DNA of 9,276 bases from SLAN01 sp046545955 (GTDB lineage Bacteria; Spirochaetota; Spirochaetia; DSM-27196; SKKC01). A model generated the notes under the pieces. It searched no databases. It was not told where the DNA came from and was given only the letters and a program-made list of their open reading frames with translations. The stretch is from NCBI GenBank assembly GCA_046545955.1, contig JBKGYS010000107.1:1-9276 (forward strand). The letters are read 5' to 3'. The position numbers were made by a program, and so were the translations under genes. Positions 1-6,094 of this stretch are shown here, one piece after another (position 1 is the first letter of the stretch; each line of letters opens with the position of its first letter).

Positions 1-311
1 AGTGCATCATTGTAGGTGTAGCAGGGAATCGAGAGCTCGTTCGCTCGCAGAAGTTCCGGGTGCGTTTTCGCATCGTAGGCAGCCGAGTAGTACAACACAT
101 CTGTCCCGGCGCGGACGTTGTCCGCATCGAACCCTTCGATTACCTCTATTCCCAAGTCTGCAAGAATTTCATCCGTATAGAAACGTTCGTCCGTGTCGGT
201 GCCCCGTACACGCGCTCCCCGGGCGGTCAGAATCTGAGCAAGAGCGACCATGCCGCTTCCCTTAATCCCGGTCATATGTACCGTCGTGCCCGCGAGCGCT
301 TCCTCGCTCAT
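1..311 (-). CDS. murC: UDP-N-acetylmuramate--L-alanine ligase, N-terminal part (cut by window edge)
   Basis: MurC joins L-alanine to UDP-N-acetylmuramate using ATP in the cytoplasm, the first step of the peptide stem of peptidoglycan. Only about 103 residues are in the window; the central ATPase and C-terminal domains lie beyond position 1. What is visible is the N-terminal Rossmann-like domain of the MurC/Mpl group: the nucleotide loop GIKGSGM (residues 15-21), then VRGTDTDE at the end of the second strand, and a DVLYYSAAY segment matching the 'vvySsAi' stretch of the family. The start is uncertain. ATG at 311 places the loop at the usual distance, but its Shine-Dalgarno is weak. In-frame GTG at 323 (with GGATGG six bases upstream) and GTG at 350 or TTG at 353 (after a GAGGGGGG run at 366-374) are alternatives. 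The frame is closed by a TAG inside cheA. It is the last gene of the minus-strand block, 61 bases after cheA. Mpl is a less likely alternative. Confidence 0.83.
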   Translation of the reverse strand, partial: MSEEALAGTTVHMTGIKGSGMVALAQILTARGARVRGTDTDERFYTDEILADLGIEVIEGFDADNVRAGTDVLYYSAAYDAKTHPELLRANELSIPCYTYNDA

Positions 312-372
312 GTCCCCATTCACGTTATTCCATCCGACAAAAGCATCCACCAATAGACTGCCTGTCCCCCCC

Positions 373-2526
373 TCAGTTTGCCGCTACCAGGCGTGTAAGC
401 CTTTCGACATCGAGCATGAGAGCGAGATCGCCGTCGCCGAGAATAACCGCACCGGACACGCCCGGCACGTCTTCGTACATTTTGCCAAGGCTCTTTACGA
501 CGCTTTGAAAGGTATCGAGTACTTCATCTACCACGAGCCCGAGAATACGCTCGTCGTTCGATACAACAAGCAACTGACGGCGATCATTGGTGGCCGGCGA
601 CGACTCGCTTTCATCCACGGATGAGTCGCCTGTCGAGAGCCCAAAGTGGTCTTCGAGATGTACGAACGGAATCAGCCGACCTCTGTACTCGATCAGATTC
701 TGATTGCTCCCGGCGCTGGTAACCGCCGAGTAATCGAAACATTCGAGCACATTCGAAATATTTACGAGATAATGCTGCCCGGTGGTTCGAACAAGAAGGC
801 CTTCAACAATAGCGAGCGTGAGCGGGATACGAAGATACACAGTTGTTCCGGCGCCCTGCTCGGTCTGCAGACGAATCGACCCGCCGAGGCTTTCGATGTT
901 GGACCGGACAACGTCCATTCCGACTCCTCTGCCGCTGACGTCTGTGGCCTTCTCTGCGGTCGAAAAGCCGGGTGCAAAGATCAGGTCATGGATTTCGTCA
1001 AGGCTCATCGATTCGCCGTCGTGTACGATTCCTCGCTCGATCGCCTTCCGCAGGACCGTATCCGTATCGATACCAGCACCGTCATCGGCAACGCTGATGG
1101 CAACCGAAGCCCCGGAATACGAGGCGGTTATGCGCAGCGTCCCCTGCCTCGGTTTGCCTGCCGCCTCCCGCGCTTCGGGGGTCTCCATCCCGTGATCGAG
1201 GCTGTTACGGATGATATGCAACATCGGGTCTTTAAGCCGGTCGATCACGTTTTTATCGAGCTCGGTGTCTGTTCCTTCAAGCTCGAGCTGTACCTCTTTT
1301 CCGAGCTCGCGCGAGAGGTCACGAATAAGTCGCCGGAAGGTCGAGAACAACGTGGCAACCGGGACCATGTGCAGATCCATTGCCAGGTCCCGAACATCGC
1401 GAATAAGCGTTTCCAATCGCTCGGTTACGCCTCGAAGCGCCGGGTTTTCCTCCTCCGACGCAATATTCGCCAGACTCGCGTGAGCTGAAACGAATTCTCC
1501 CACCAGGTTCACGAGCGTGTCGAGTTTCTCGGTACTTACCTTAATGTTGTTGGATTGAGACTCACTTTCGGTCCTCGTGCGGGTTTCTCTGCGTTGCCTG
1601 ACGTATTGCTGCTCCTGCAGCGCGGCCTGCACCTGTTCTTCGCTGAGATAGCCGCGTTCCACGAGAATATCGCCGATATAGCCCCGCTCGGCAACAGCGC
1701 GTTCCACGTCGTCCGGCTGTAAGTCACCCCGCGCGACCAGGATCTCCCCGAGTCGCTTATAGTCGAGATCCGTATCATCGATCGAACCGCTGTCGATCTG
1801 CTCTATGACAATTTCGGCGCTGTCTTCTACGAAAATGAATACATCTCGGACCGCGTTTTCGCCGGCGTTGGTAGTAAGAAGGATATCCCACCGCAGGTAG
1901 CAGGCCTCGGGATCGAGGGAGTCCAACTGTGGAACCGCATCGGTATATCCGATAATGAGAGCTTCTCCGAGCTCTTTCAGTTCTTTGAGAATGATAAGCG
2001 GATTCGACCCTTCGCGGAACAGATCGATCTCAGGCGCAAATCGGACCCGGAACGTAGTCTCCACAGCATTCTCTTCTCCTGCGCCTTCCGCCTCGCCGGA
2101 GCTCGCCGTACCAGCGATATCCCGGGATTTCCCGGTTGTATCCTGCACCGAGGGATATTCGGCTCGAATATCGGCGAGTATCTCTTCGCCGCGCGCAAGA
2201 AGTTCTTCATCCGGTTCCGGCTGTCGAACAAGTTCCGCCACCTGGTCTTTGGCGGCGAGCCCGATTTCGACCAGGCGCTGCGACATGGGCGCCTTACCGT
2301 CGCGTACGAGGGCGAAGGCCGTCTCGACGGTGTGCGTAAAGGATACCAAGGGGTCGAGGCCGAACATGTTTCCCGAACCTTTGATTGTATGAAGACTCCG
2401 AAACGCTTCATCGATGAGCGCACTGTTGTCGGGGTCATCCTCGAGCTGCATGAGCGCGGACTCGAGCTGCGTGAGGAGGTCGGCCGCTTCATCGCGAAAG
2501 GTGTCGAGAGGGTCCGAAGAGGTCAT
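373..2526 (-). CDS. cheA: Chemotaxis histidine kinase CheA with extra tandem MshEN-like segment
   Basis: CheA autophosphorylates on its HPt histidine at receptor arrays and passes the phosphate to CheY. The 717-residue product has: HPt domain 1-105 with phosphoacceptor H46 in SLHTIKGSG; a linker; an unassigned domain 157-245 where E. coli CheA has P2; two short LGEILVxRG-type repeats at 258-281 and 283-306; a charged linker; dimerisation helices about 325-400 (STEKLDTLVNLVGEF); and a GHKL ATPase domain with N-box around HIIRNSLDHG (437-446), G1 DDGAG (481-485), F-box FAPGFSTAE (517-525) and G2 GRGVGMD (532-538). A CheW-like domain follows (about 573-717). All catalytic motifs are intact. The ATG at 2526 overlaps the STAS stop as ATGA and follows AAAGGA by 11 bases. 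The open frame continues 72 codons upstream, but there it only shadows the STAS gene. Its neighbours CheY and STAS support a signalling operon. Confidence 0.96.
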   Translation of the reverse strand: MTSSDPLDTFRDEAADLLTQLESALMQLEDDPDNSALIDEAFRSLHTIKGSGNMFGLDPLVSFTHTVETAFALVRDGKAPMSQRLVEIGLAAKDQVAELVRQPEPDEELLARGEEILADIRAEYPSVQDTTGKSRDIAGTASSGEAEGAGEENAVETTFRVRFAPEIDLFREGSNPLIILKELKELGEALIIGYTDAVPQLDSLDPEACYLRWDILLTTNAGENAVRDVFIFVEDSAEIVIEQIDSGSIDDTDLDYKRLGEILVARGDLQPDDVERAVAERGYIGDILVERGYLSEEQVQAALQEQQYVRQRRETRTRTESESQSNNIKVSTEKLDTLVNLVGEFVSAHASLANIASEEENPALRGVTERLETLIRDVRDLAMDLHMVPVATLFSTFRRLIRDLSRELGKEVQLELEGTDTELDKNVIDRLKDPMLHIIRNSLDHGMETPEAREAAGKPRQGTLRITASYSGASVAISVADDGAGIDTDTVLRKAIERGIVHDGESMSLDEIHDLIFAPGFSTAEKATDVSGRGVGMDVVRSNIESLGGSIRLQTEQGAGTTVYLRIPLTLAIVEGLLVRTTGQHYLVNISNVLECFDYSAVTSAGSNQNLIEYRGRLIPFVHLEDHFGLSTGDSSVDESESSPATNDRRQLLVVSNDERILGLVVDEVLDTFQSVVKSLGKMYEDVPGVSGAVILGDGDLALMLDVERLTRLVAAN

Positions 2527-2798
2527 GAGTCGGCGAGTCCTTTCGCTTTCAGCCCGGCGTATTCGCAGATCAGACGATAGCGTTCGGCATTCCGATAGCG
2601 CAACGTGACGTTGTGCTGTCGGGCCGTTTTCACCGAGGAAATGAGGACCTGGGCGCCGGCCAGATCGATGCTGGTGCAATCCGCGAGATCTACGGCGATC
2701 GTATCGTAGGAGTTGATGGCGTCGTTGAGGGTCCGAGCGCATTCTCCCGCCGTTTCAAAGGTCAACGGTCCTTCGACCGACACTTGGTGTTCCTGCAT
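2523..2798 (-). CDS. Small single-domain STAS protein
   Basis: A 91-residue protein that is one STAS domain, the fold of anti-sigma factor antagonists (SpoIIAA) and of MlaB-like proteins. The domain runs from the start (QVSVEGPLTFETAGE) through the central strand-turn VDLADCTSIDLAGAQVL (residues 36-52), the family's signature loop. In SpoIIAA the aspartate of this loop is followed by the serine that a partner kinase phosphorylates. Here the equivalent of D-S-S-G is D45-L46-A47-G48, so that switch residue is missing. STAS proteins of this kind are common inside chemotaxis and Frz/Wsp-like clusters, where their role is poorly defined; a scaffold or binding role with CheA or with the receiver-ATPase upstream is my inference. 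The ATG at 2798 is 10 bases after the cheY stop. A longer open frame reaches back to 2930 but only overlaps cheY. The Shine-Dalgarno is weak (GCAGG close to the ATG), fitting translational coupling. The stop overlaps the cheA start. Confidence 0.88.
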   Translation of the reverse strand: MQEHQVSVEGPLTFETAGECARTLNDAINSYDTIAVDLADCTSIDLAGAQVLISSVKTARQHNVTLRYRNAERYRLICEYAGLKAKGLADS

Positions 2799-2808
2799 AA
2801 ACCTGCGG

Positions 2809-3183
2809 TTAAAACTCCACGCTGTCGGCGATCTTTCGAATCGCCTTGACAAGTTGATCCTGTTCAAACGGCTTGGTAAGCCAGCCTGTTGCTCCCGCCG
2901 CCTTGCCTTCCTGCTTTTTATCCTGCTCACTCTCGGTCGTGACCATGAGTATCGGTACGGACTTATTCACCGTTCCCCCACGAATAGCCTTTATGAATTC
3001 GACACCGGTCATATTCGGCATGTTGTAGTCGGTCACAACGGCCTTCACGTCCGCGCTCAACACAGACAGGCCCTCTTCACCGTCGGAAGCTTCAACGACT
3101 TCGTATCCGGCCTGTTTGAGAATGAGCTTTTCCATTTGCCTCATGGACACCGAGTCGTCCACGACAAGGATTTTATCTGCCAC
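2809..3183 (-). CDS. cheY: CheY-type single-domain response regulator
   Basis: A 124-residue stand-alone receiver domain that carries the phosphate signal from CheA to the flagellar motor or another target. All active-site residues are present: acidic pair D9-D10 in VVDDS, phosphoacceptor D52 in VVTDYNMPNMTG, switch T82 in MVTTES, and K104 in LTKPF. There is no output domain. I chose the GTG at 3183 because a strong AAAGGAG lies seven bases upstream. The longer frame starting at TTG 3204 would put that ribosome binding site inside the gene. The sequence around the phosphorylation site is close to motor-type CheY, and the position directly before STAS and cheA supports CheA as its kinase. Other receivers of the same size (for example phosphate sinks) cannot be excluded from sequence alone. 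Confidence 0.93.
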   Translation of the reverse strand: MADKILVVDDSVSMRQMEKLILKQAGYEVVEASDGEEGLSVLSADVKAVVTDYNMPNMTGVEFIKAIRGGTVNKSVPILMVTTESEQDKKQEGKAAGATGWLTKPFEQDQLVKAIRKIADSVEF

Positions 3184-3223
3184 GCTTATACTCCTTTCAA
3201 CCAACGCATGCAGCGCTTTAACG

Positions 3224-4480
3224 TTACAGGGACAACGGAATTGTTACCGCGAACCGGACGTATGTTGCAGGATTCGACCCGGTATAGTCGACCCCGTTAC
3301 CCGTTGTGATCCAGCCATTCATTCGACGCATGAGTTTCCGGGAAACGTACAGCCCGGTGCCGTCGCCCCACTCCTCCTCATCGAGTTCACGGGGAAAGCT
3401 ATCAATCGTATAAAACAGGTCGAAGACGAGCTCGGAGAAGTCATACGGGATTCCGATTACCGGCTGCCCGTCGGGCCCCGTTTGTTTTGTCTCGATTGGT
3501 TTATTGCGGACAACCAGTCGAAGCACCGACCGCCCGTTTTCCTCCCCCGGCTCCACGAATGCCATAATCCGGCTTCCGGTAGGGGAAAACTTGACGGCGT
3601 TGCAAAGAAGCTCGTGAACGATCTTTTCGATATAACCGACATCCACGGTAATGGTTCCGGACGCGTATTCGTTCGATTTGAGCACCACCTTCTCGCGGTC
3701 GTATTTTTCAGCGAGTGCTCCGAGCCGTTTTTCCATGAATCCCTCTATGGAACTCGAAAACTCGGCTGCCTTTATTTCGCGCATAGTGAGCTCGAGACTG
3801 TCGAGCTGCACAATGAAGTTGATATAATCGAAAATCTCTTTCTGACTCTCGGCGGAAGTCAGTATCATGTCCACGAGATCCTTGCTTATCTTGAAATGCT
3901 CTTCATCGAGCTTTTCAAGCGTATTACGCAGCATCTCGATCCAGAGATATCCTCCCGACTGATTAATTGTGCGGGACAGAAGCTGAATCATCTGCTCGGT
4001 CTGGTGAATATCCTTCGAAGCGTATAACGTACGCCAATTCACGAGTTTTCGGTTCTCGAGGTCAAGCAGCGCCTTTTCCTGCTCTGCCCGTTCTATCGCC
4101 CGCTCCTGTTCCTTTTCACGTAGCACCTTCTCGATGCGGAACAGCACTTCTTCAGCGACGATGGGTTTCGTGATATGGTCATCGGCGCCGGATTTCACGA
4201 GATCGATGGCGATCTGAATGTCGGTGTTCGCCGTGAGAAACACGAACGCAACCTGGTCGTCTTCCTGCCGGATCGTTTTGAGTAACTCGTCGCCGTTCAT
4301 CTTCGGCATAAAGAAATCCGACAAGACCAGGTCAAACTGTGTAGCGCGAAAAGCATCTATCGCGCTTTGCGTGTCGGTATACGAGTTCACTTCGTATCCC
4401 GCCTTGATGAGGACGCCTTCGATAAGTCGTAAACTGGTCGGATCGTCATCGATCGCGAGAATCGCGGGATTATCCTGCAT
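3224..4480 (-). CDS. Receiver domain fused to atypical GHKL ATPase (hybrid sensor/response protein)
   Basis: A 418-residue cytoplasmic protein with no membrane segment. Residues 5-120 are a receiver domain: acidic D11-D13, phosphoacceptor D55 in VLSDFFMP, T83 in FLTANT and K105 in ITKP. A charged coiled coil follows (about 118-146, rich in E, R and Q), then a helical region 147-240 where a dimerisation/phosphotransfer domain is expected. The C-terminus (about 275-418) is a HATPase_c fold with an N-box (HELLCNAVKFSP, 289-300) and a G2 box (GDGTGLYVSRKL, 372-383). I see no H-box like HExRTP in the helical part, and the DxGxG G1 motif is replaced by VVRNKP. It is therefore either a very divergent kinase or a regulatory ATPase driven by receiver phosphorylation. 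The start ATG at 4480 puts the receiver at the N-terminus; TTG at 4510 would add ten residues of no domain value. It lies 42 bases after rsmE and 40 before cheY. Confidence 0.85.
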   Translation of the reverse strand: MQDNPAILAIDDDPTSLRLIEGVLIKAGYEVNSYTDTQSAIDAFRATQFDLVLSDFFMPKMNGDELLKTIRQEDDQVAFVFLTANTDIQIAIDLVKSGADDHITKPIVAEEVLFRIEKVLREKEQERAIERAEQEKALLDLENRKLVNWRTLYASKDIHQTEQMIQLLSRTINQSGGYLWIEMLRNTLEKLDEEHFKISKDLVDMILTSAESQKEIFDYINFIVQLDSLELTMREIKAAEFSSSIEGFMEKRLGALAEKYDREKVVLKSNEYASGTITVDVGYIEKIVHELLCNAVKFSPTGSRIMAFVEPGEENGRSVLRLVVRNKPIETKQTGPDGQPVIGIPYDFSELVFDLFYTIDSFPRELDEEEWGDGTGLYVSRKLMRRMNGWITTGNGVDYTGSNPATYVRFAVTIPLSL

Positions 4481-4522
4481 TACGCGTTCAATGTAGTACA
4501 CGCGGGGCAATTCGCAAAGCGG

Positions 4523-5296
4523 TCACCGGTAAGTTGCCCAGGACCTTGCAATGCACACAGCTGCCGTGGCGGCGGTTTCGGTGCGCAGGATCCCTCCCGG
4601 TATTCCGAGTTGCTCGAATCCTGCCTCGTCGAGCAGGCGTATTTCGCGCTCGGTGAACCCACGCTCGGGACCTATTGCAAGCAGAACGCGGCGGATTCCC
4701 GCGAGCACCGTAGTCTCCGAGGCTGCCGGGGCACCGCGTTCGAGCCGCACGTGAAACACCGACCCCGTCGCCTGCGACTCGTATATCGAACGCAGGGAGG
4801 CAAGCGCGTCGCCTATGCTCGTACAACGAGAAACCTCGGGCAATTGAGTATGCCCGCCCTGTGACGCGCCCTCGATACAAAGCTGCCGTATTCTCCCCGG
4901 ATCCCACATATTCGAGCGAACGTACGAGGCTTCGCTGAGTTCCGCTGTGGCTACTACAACTCGGGACACTCCCATACTGGCAAGATCGCGCAGAAGACGC
5001 TTGAGCTGGATTGGGCGAACCGAACCGACGAGAAGGTCGACATACGGAAGCGGCGGCTGCGGTCTCATCGTCTCGTCGGGGTTGAACTGTAGAACGAGCG
5101 GAGAGTCTCGGCCCGGGCCCGTGTCGCGGCGTATCACGGCGGTTCCCGGCAACCCGTCGACCACACCGGCTCGCAGCGACGCGCCTCGCCCGAGACGCAG
5201 GACATCGCGAATATGCTTGGTACGGCTATCAGCCGGCGCAAGGCGGACTTCGCCGCTTTCATCCATTTCGTCGGAAGAAAAAAGTACGATGTTCAC
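4523..5296 (-). CDS. rsmE: 16S rRNA (uracil(1498)-N3)-methyltransferase, RsmE family
   Basis: RsmE methylates N3 of U1498 in 16S rRNA of the assembled 30S subunit, using S-adenosylmethionine. The 257-residue product has the usual family length. The N-terminal part is the PUA-like RNA-binding domain (HIRDVLRLGRGASL, 28-41). The C-terminal part is a SPOUT methyltransferase with the knot motifs LLAIGPERGFTEREI (205-219) and LGIPGGILRTETA (230-242) that bind the cofactor. Segments PIQLKRLLRDLASMGV and CIEGASQGG are also typical. One family residue is altered: the usual IGPEGGF reads IGPERGF. The start is GTG at 5296, whose GTGA overlaps the TGA of the regulator upstream; a longer frame to 5401 only shadows that regulator. 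The 4-base overlap indicates translational coupling. An unrelated housekeeping gene leading into a chemotaxis block is likely operon packing, not shared function. Confidence 0.93.
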   Translation of the reverse strand: MNIVLFSSDEMDESGEVRLAPADSRTKHIRDVLRLGRGASLRAGVVDGLPGTAVIRRDTGPGRDSPLVLQFNPDETMRPQPPLPYVDLLVGSVRPIQLKRLLRDLASMGVSRVVVATAELSEASYVRSNMWDPGRIRQLCIEGASQGGHTQLPEVSRCTSIGDALASLRSIYESQATGSVFHVRLERGAPAASETTVLAGIRRVLLAIGPERGFTEREIRLLDEAGFEQLGIPGGILRTETAATAAVCIARSWATYR

Positions 5297-5865
5297 GCTC
5301 TGTTGTGAGTAAAGTACTCGGCAGTTTCCTCCAGTGGCAGTCGCTCGGTACCGAGGAGACTGTGAAGGAGAAAACCGTCTATGACGCTGAGAATGATCCA
5401 ACTCAGCGTACGGTAATCATCACGGTTCGGGAGGAGCCGCTCGAGTCCCTGCTCAATAATCGATCGCCAGCGCTTATACTCCTGCCCGAAGCGCTTGCGA
5501 AGATGCGGGTTATTCGTCAACGCTTCCTGAATGAGATAGACGTGAATCTGTCCCCTCGCTTCGGCGGCGGTTATCGTCTCAAATACGAGTTTGAGAATCT
5601 TAGCCGGAGGCACGTCGGTAGAGGCGTCCTCTACCCAGCGGAATATCTTCTGCGACATATGTTCCATATGACGCTCGGTAATATCGAAGATAAGATCGGC
5701 CTTGGTAGGATAATAGTAAAAGAGCGTTCCTTTACTTATATCGGCGGCCCGGGCTATGTCGGCGAGCGATGTACTCGCGATTCCTCGCTCGATAATCAGT
5801 TTCGCAGCGGTCTGTATAATGCGCTCACGATTATCTCGCGTGGTCTTTCGTTCGTCCTCTTTCAT
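5293..5865 (-). CDS. TetR/AcrR-family transcriptional regulator
   Basis: A 190-residue one-component regulator. The N-terminal 60 residues are the TetR DNA-binding domain, with helix-turn-helix TSLADIARAADISKGTLFYYYPTKADL split over residues 32-58 and the family-typical YYYPTK turn into helix 4. The rest is an all-helical ligand-binding and dimerisation domain with no recognisable subgroup signature, so the ligand is unknown. The ATG at 5865 has GGAG five bases upstream. A strong sigma-70 promoter lies 67-95 bases before the start, and inverted repeats sharing TCGACCG flank it, suggesting autoregulation. Its stop overlaps the GTG of rsmE, and all six downstream genes run the same way, so it might control the whole block or the divergent bpt gene. 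Targets are inference only. Confidence 0.93.
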   Translation of the reverse strand: MKEDERKTTRDNRERIIQTAAKLIIERGIASTSLADIARAADISKGTLFYYYPTKADLIFDITERHMEHMSQKIFRWVEDASTDVPPAKILKLVFETITAAEARGQIHVYLIQEALTNNPHLRKRFGQEYKRWRSIIEQGLERLLPNRDDYRTLSWIILSVIDGFLLHSLLGTERLPLEETAEYFTHNRA

Positions 5866-5904
5866 GGTTACTCCGGCAGTTCACCGCACCATCAGAACGG
5901 CAAC

Positions 5905-5914
5905 CGGTCGACCG
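5905..5914. promoter_or_regulatory. Palindrome CGGTCGACCG, candidate operator
   Basis: A perfect 10-base palindrome in the predicted leader of tetR, about 10-20 bases downstream of the likely start of transcription. TetR-family proteins usually bind short inverted repeats next to their own promoter. The related element at 5966-5980 lies on the other side of the promoter. Operator function is inferred from position only. Confidence 0.4.
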
Positions 5915-5931
5915 CCCGACCTTTTTACCCG

Positions 5932-5960
5932 ACTATATTCGTCCGACAGACCACTGTCAA
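5932..5960 (-). promoter_or_regulatory. Sigma-70 promoter of tetR-rsmE-che-murC block
   Basis: On the minus strand TTGACA (5955-5960) and TATAGT (5932-5937) are separated by exactly 17 bases, an almost perfect housekeeping promoter. Transcription would begin near 5925, leaving a leader of about 60 bases before the tetR ATG. No other comparable promoter was seen upstream of the genes down to position 1, although intragenic promoters cannot be excluded. Confidence 0.82.
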
Positions 5961-5965
5961 TCTAA

Positions 5966-5980
5966 TCGGTTGTCGACCGA
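5966..5980. promoter_or_regulatory. Inverted repeat TCGGT-N5-ACCGA, candidate operator
   Basis: Five-base arms (5966-5970 and 5976-5980) around TGTCG, just upstream of the -35 box of the tetR promoter. It shares TCGACCG with the palindrome at 5905-5914, so the two could be a pair of sites for one dimeric regulator. A factor bound here could also affect the divergent plus-strand gene. Confidence 0.35.
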
Positions 5981-6094
5981 GAGCCGGGCGAACGCCAACG
6001 CCACCTTCGAAAGTCATCTCGAGGATGTAGTCGGCGCCTCGGCCGGCCCTTGACTTGTCAGTAACCGTCGAGCGTGACTACGGTAGAGACCGTC

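Larger units (their letters stand above)
5866..6094. other. Divergent intergenic region between tetR and bpt
   Basis: This 229-base stretch holds the tetR promoter and two candidate operators on its left half. On the right half, reading towards bpt, I find only a TTGACT at 6050-6055 that overlaps a TGAC-TT-GTCA inverted repeat (6051-6060), with no convincing -10 at the right distance. The bpt promoter is therefore unassigned. No RNA gene or small ORF with a good ribosome binding site was seen. Confidence 0.6.

Noticed and set aside
315..341. Eight-codon frame ATG...TGA on the minus strand just before murC
   Set aside because: Too short, no attenuator structure follows it, and it overlaps the possible murC start region; no reason to call a leader peptide.
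646..1488. 280-codon plus-strand open frame
   Set aside because: It lies entirely antisense to cheA, whose kinase motifs are unmistakable; the translation has no recognisable domain and no ribosome site. It is a mirror of the codon bias.
3116..4027. 303-codon plus-strand open frame
   Set aside because: It is antisense to cheY and the receiver-ATPase, with no family-like motifs; treated as a shadow frame.
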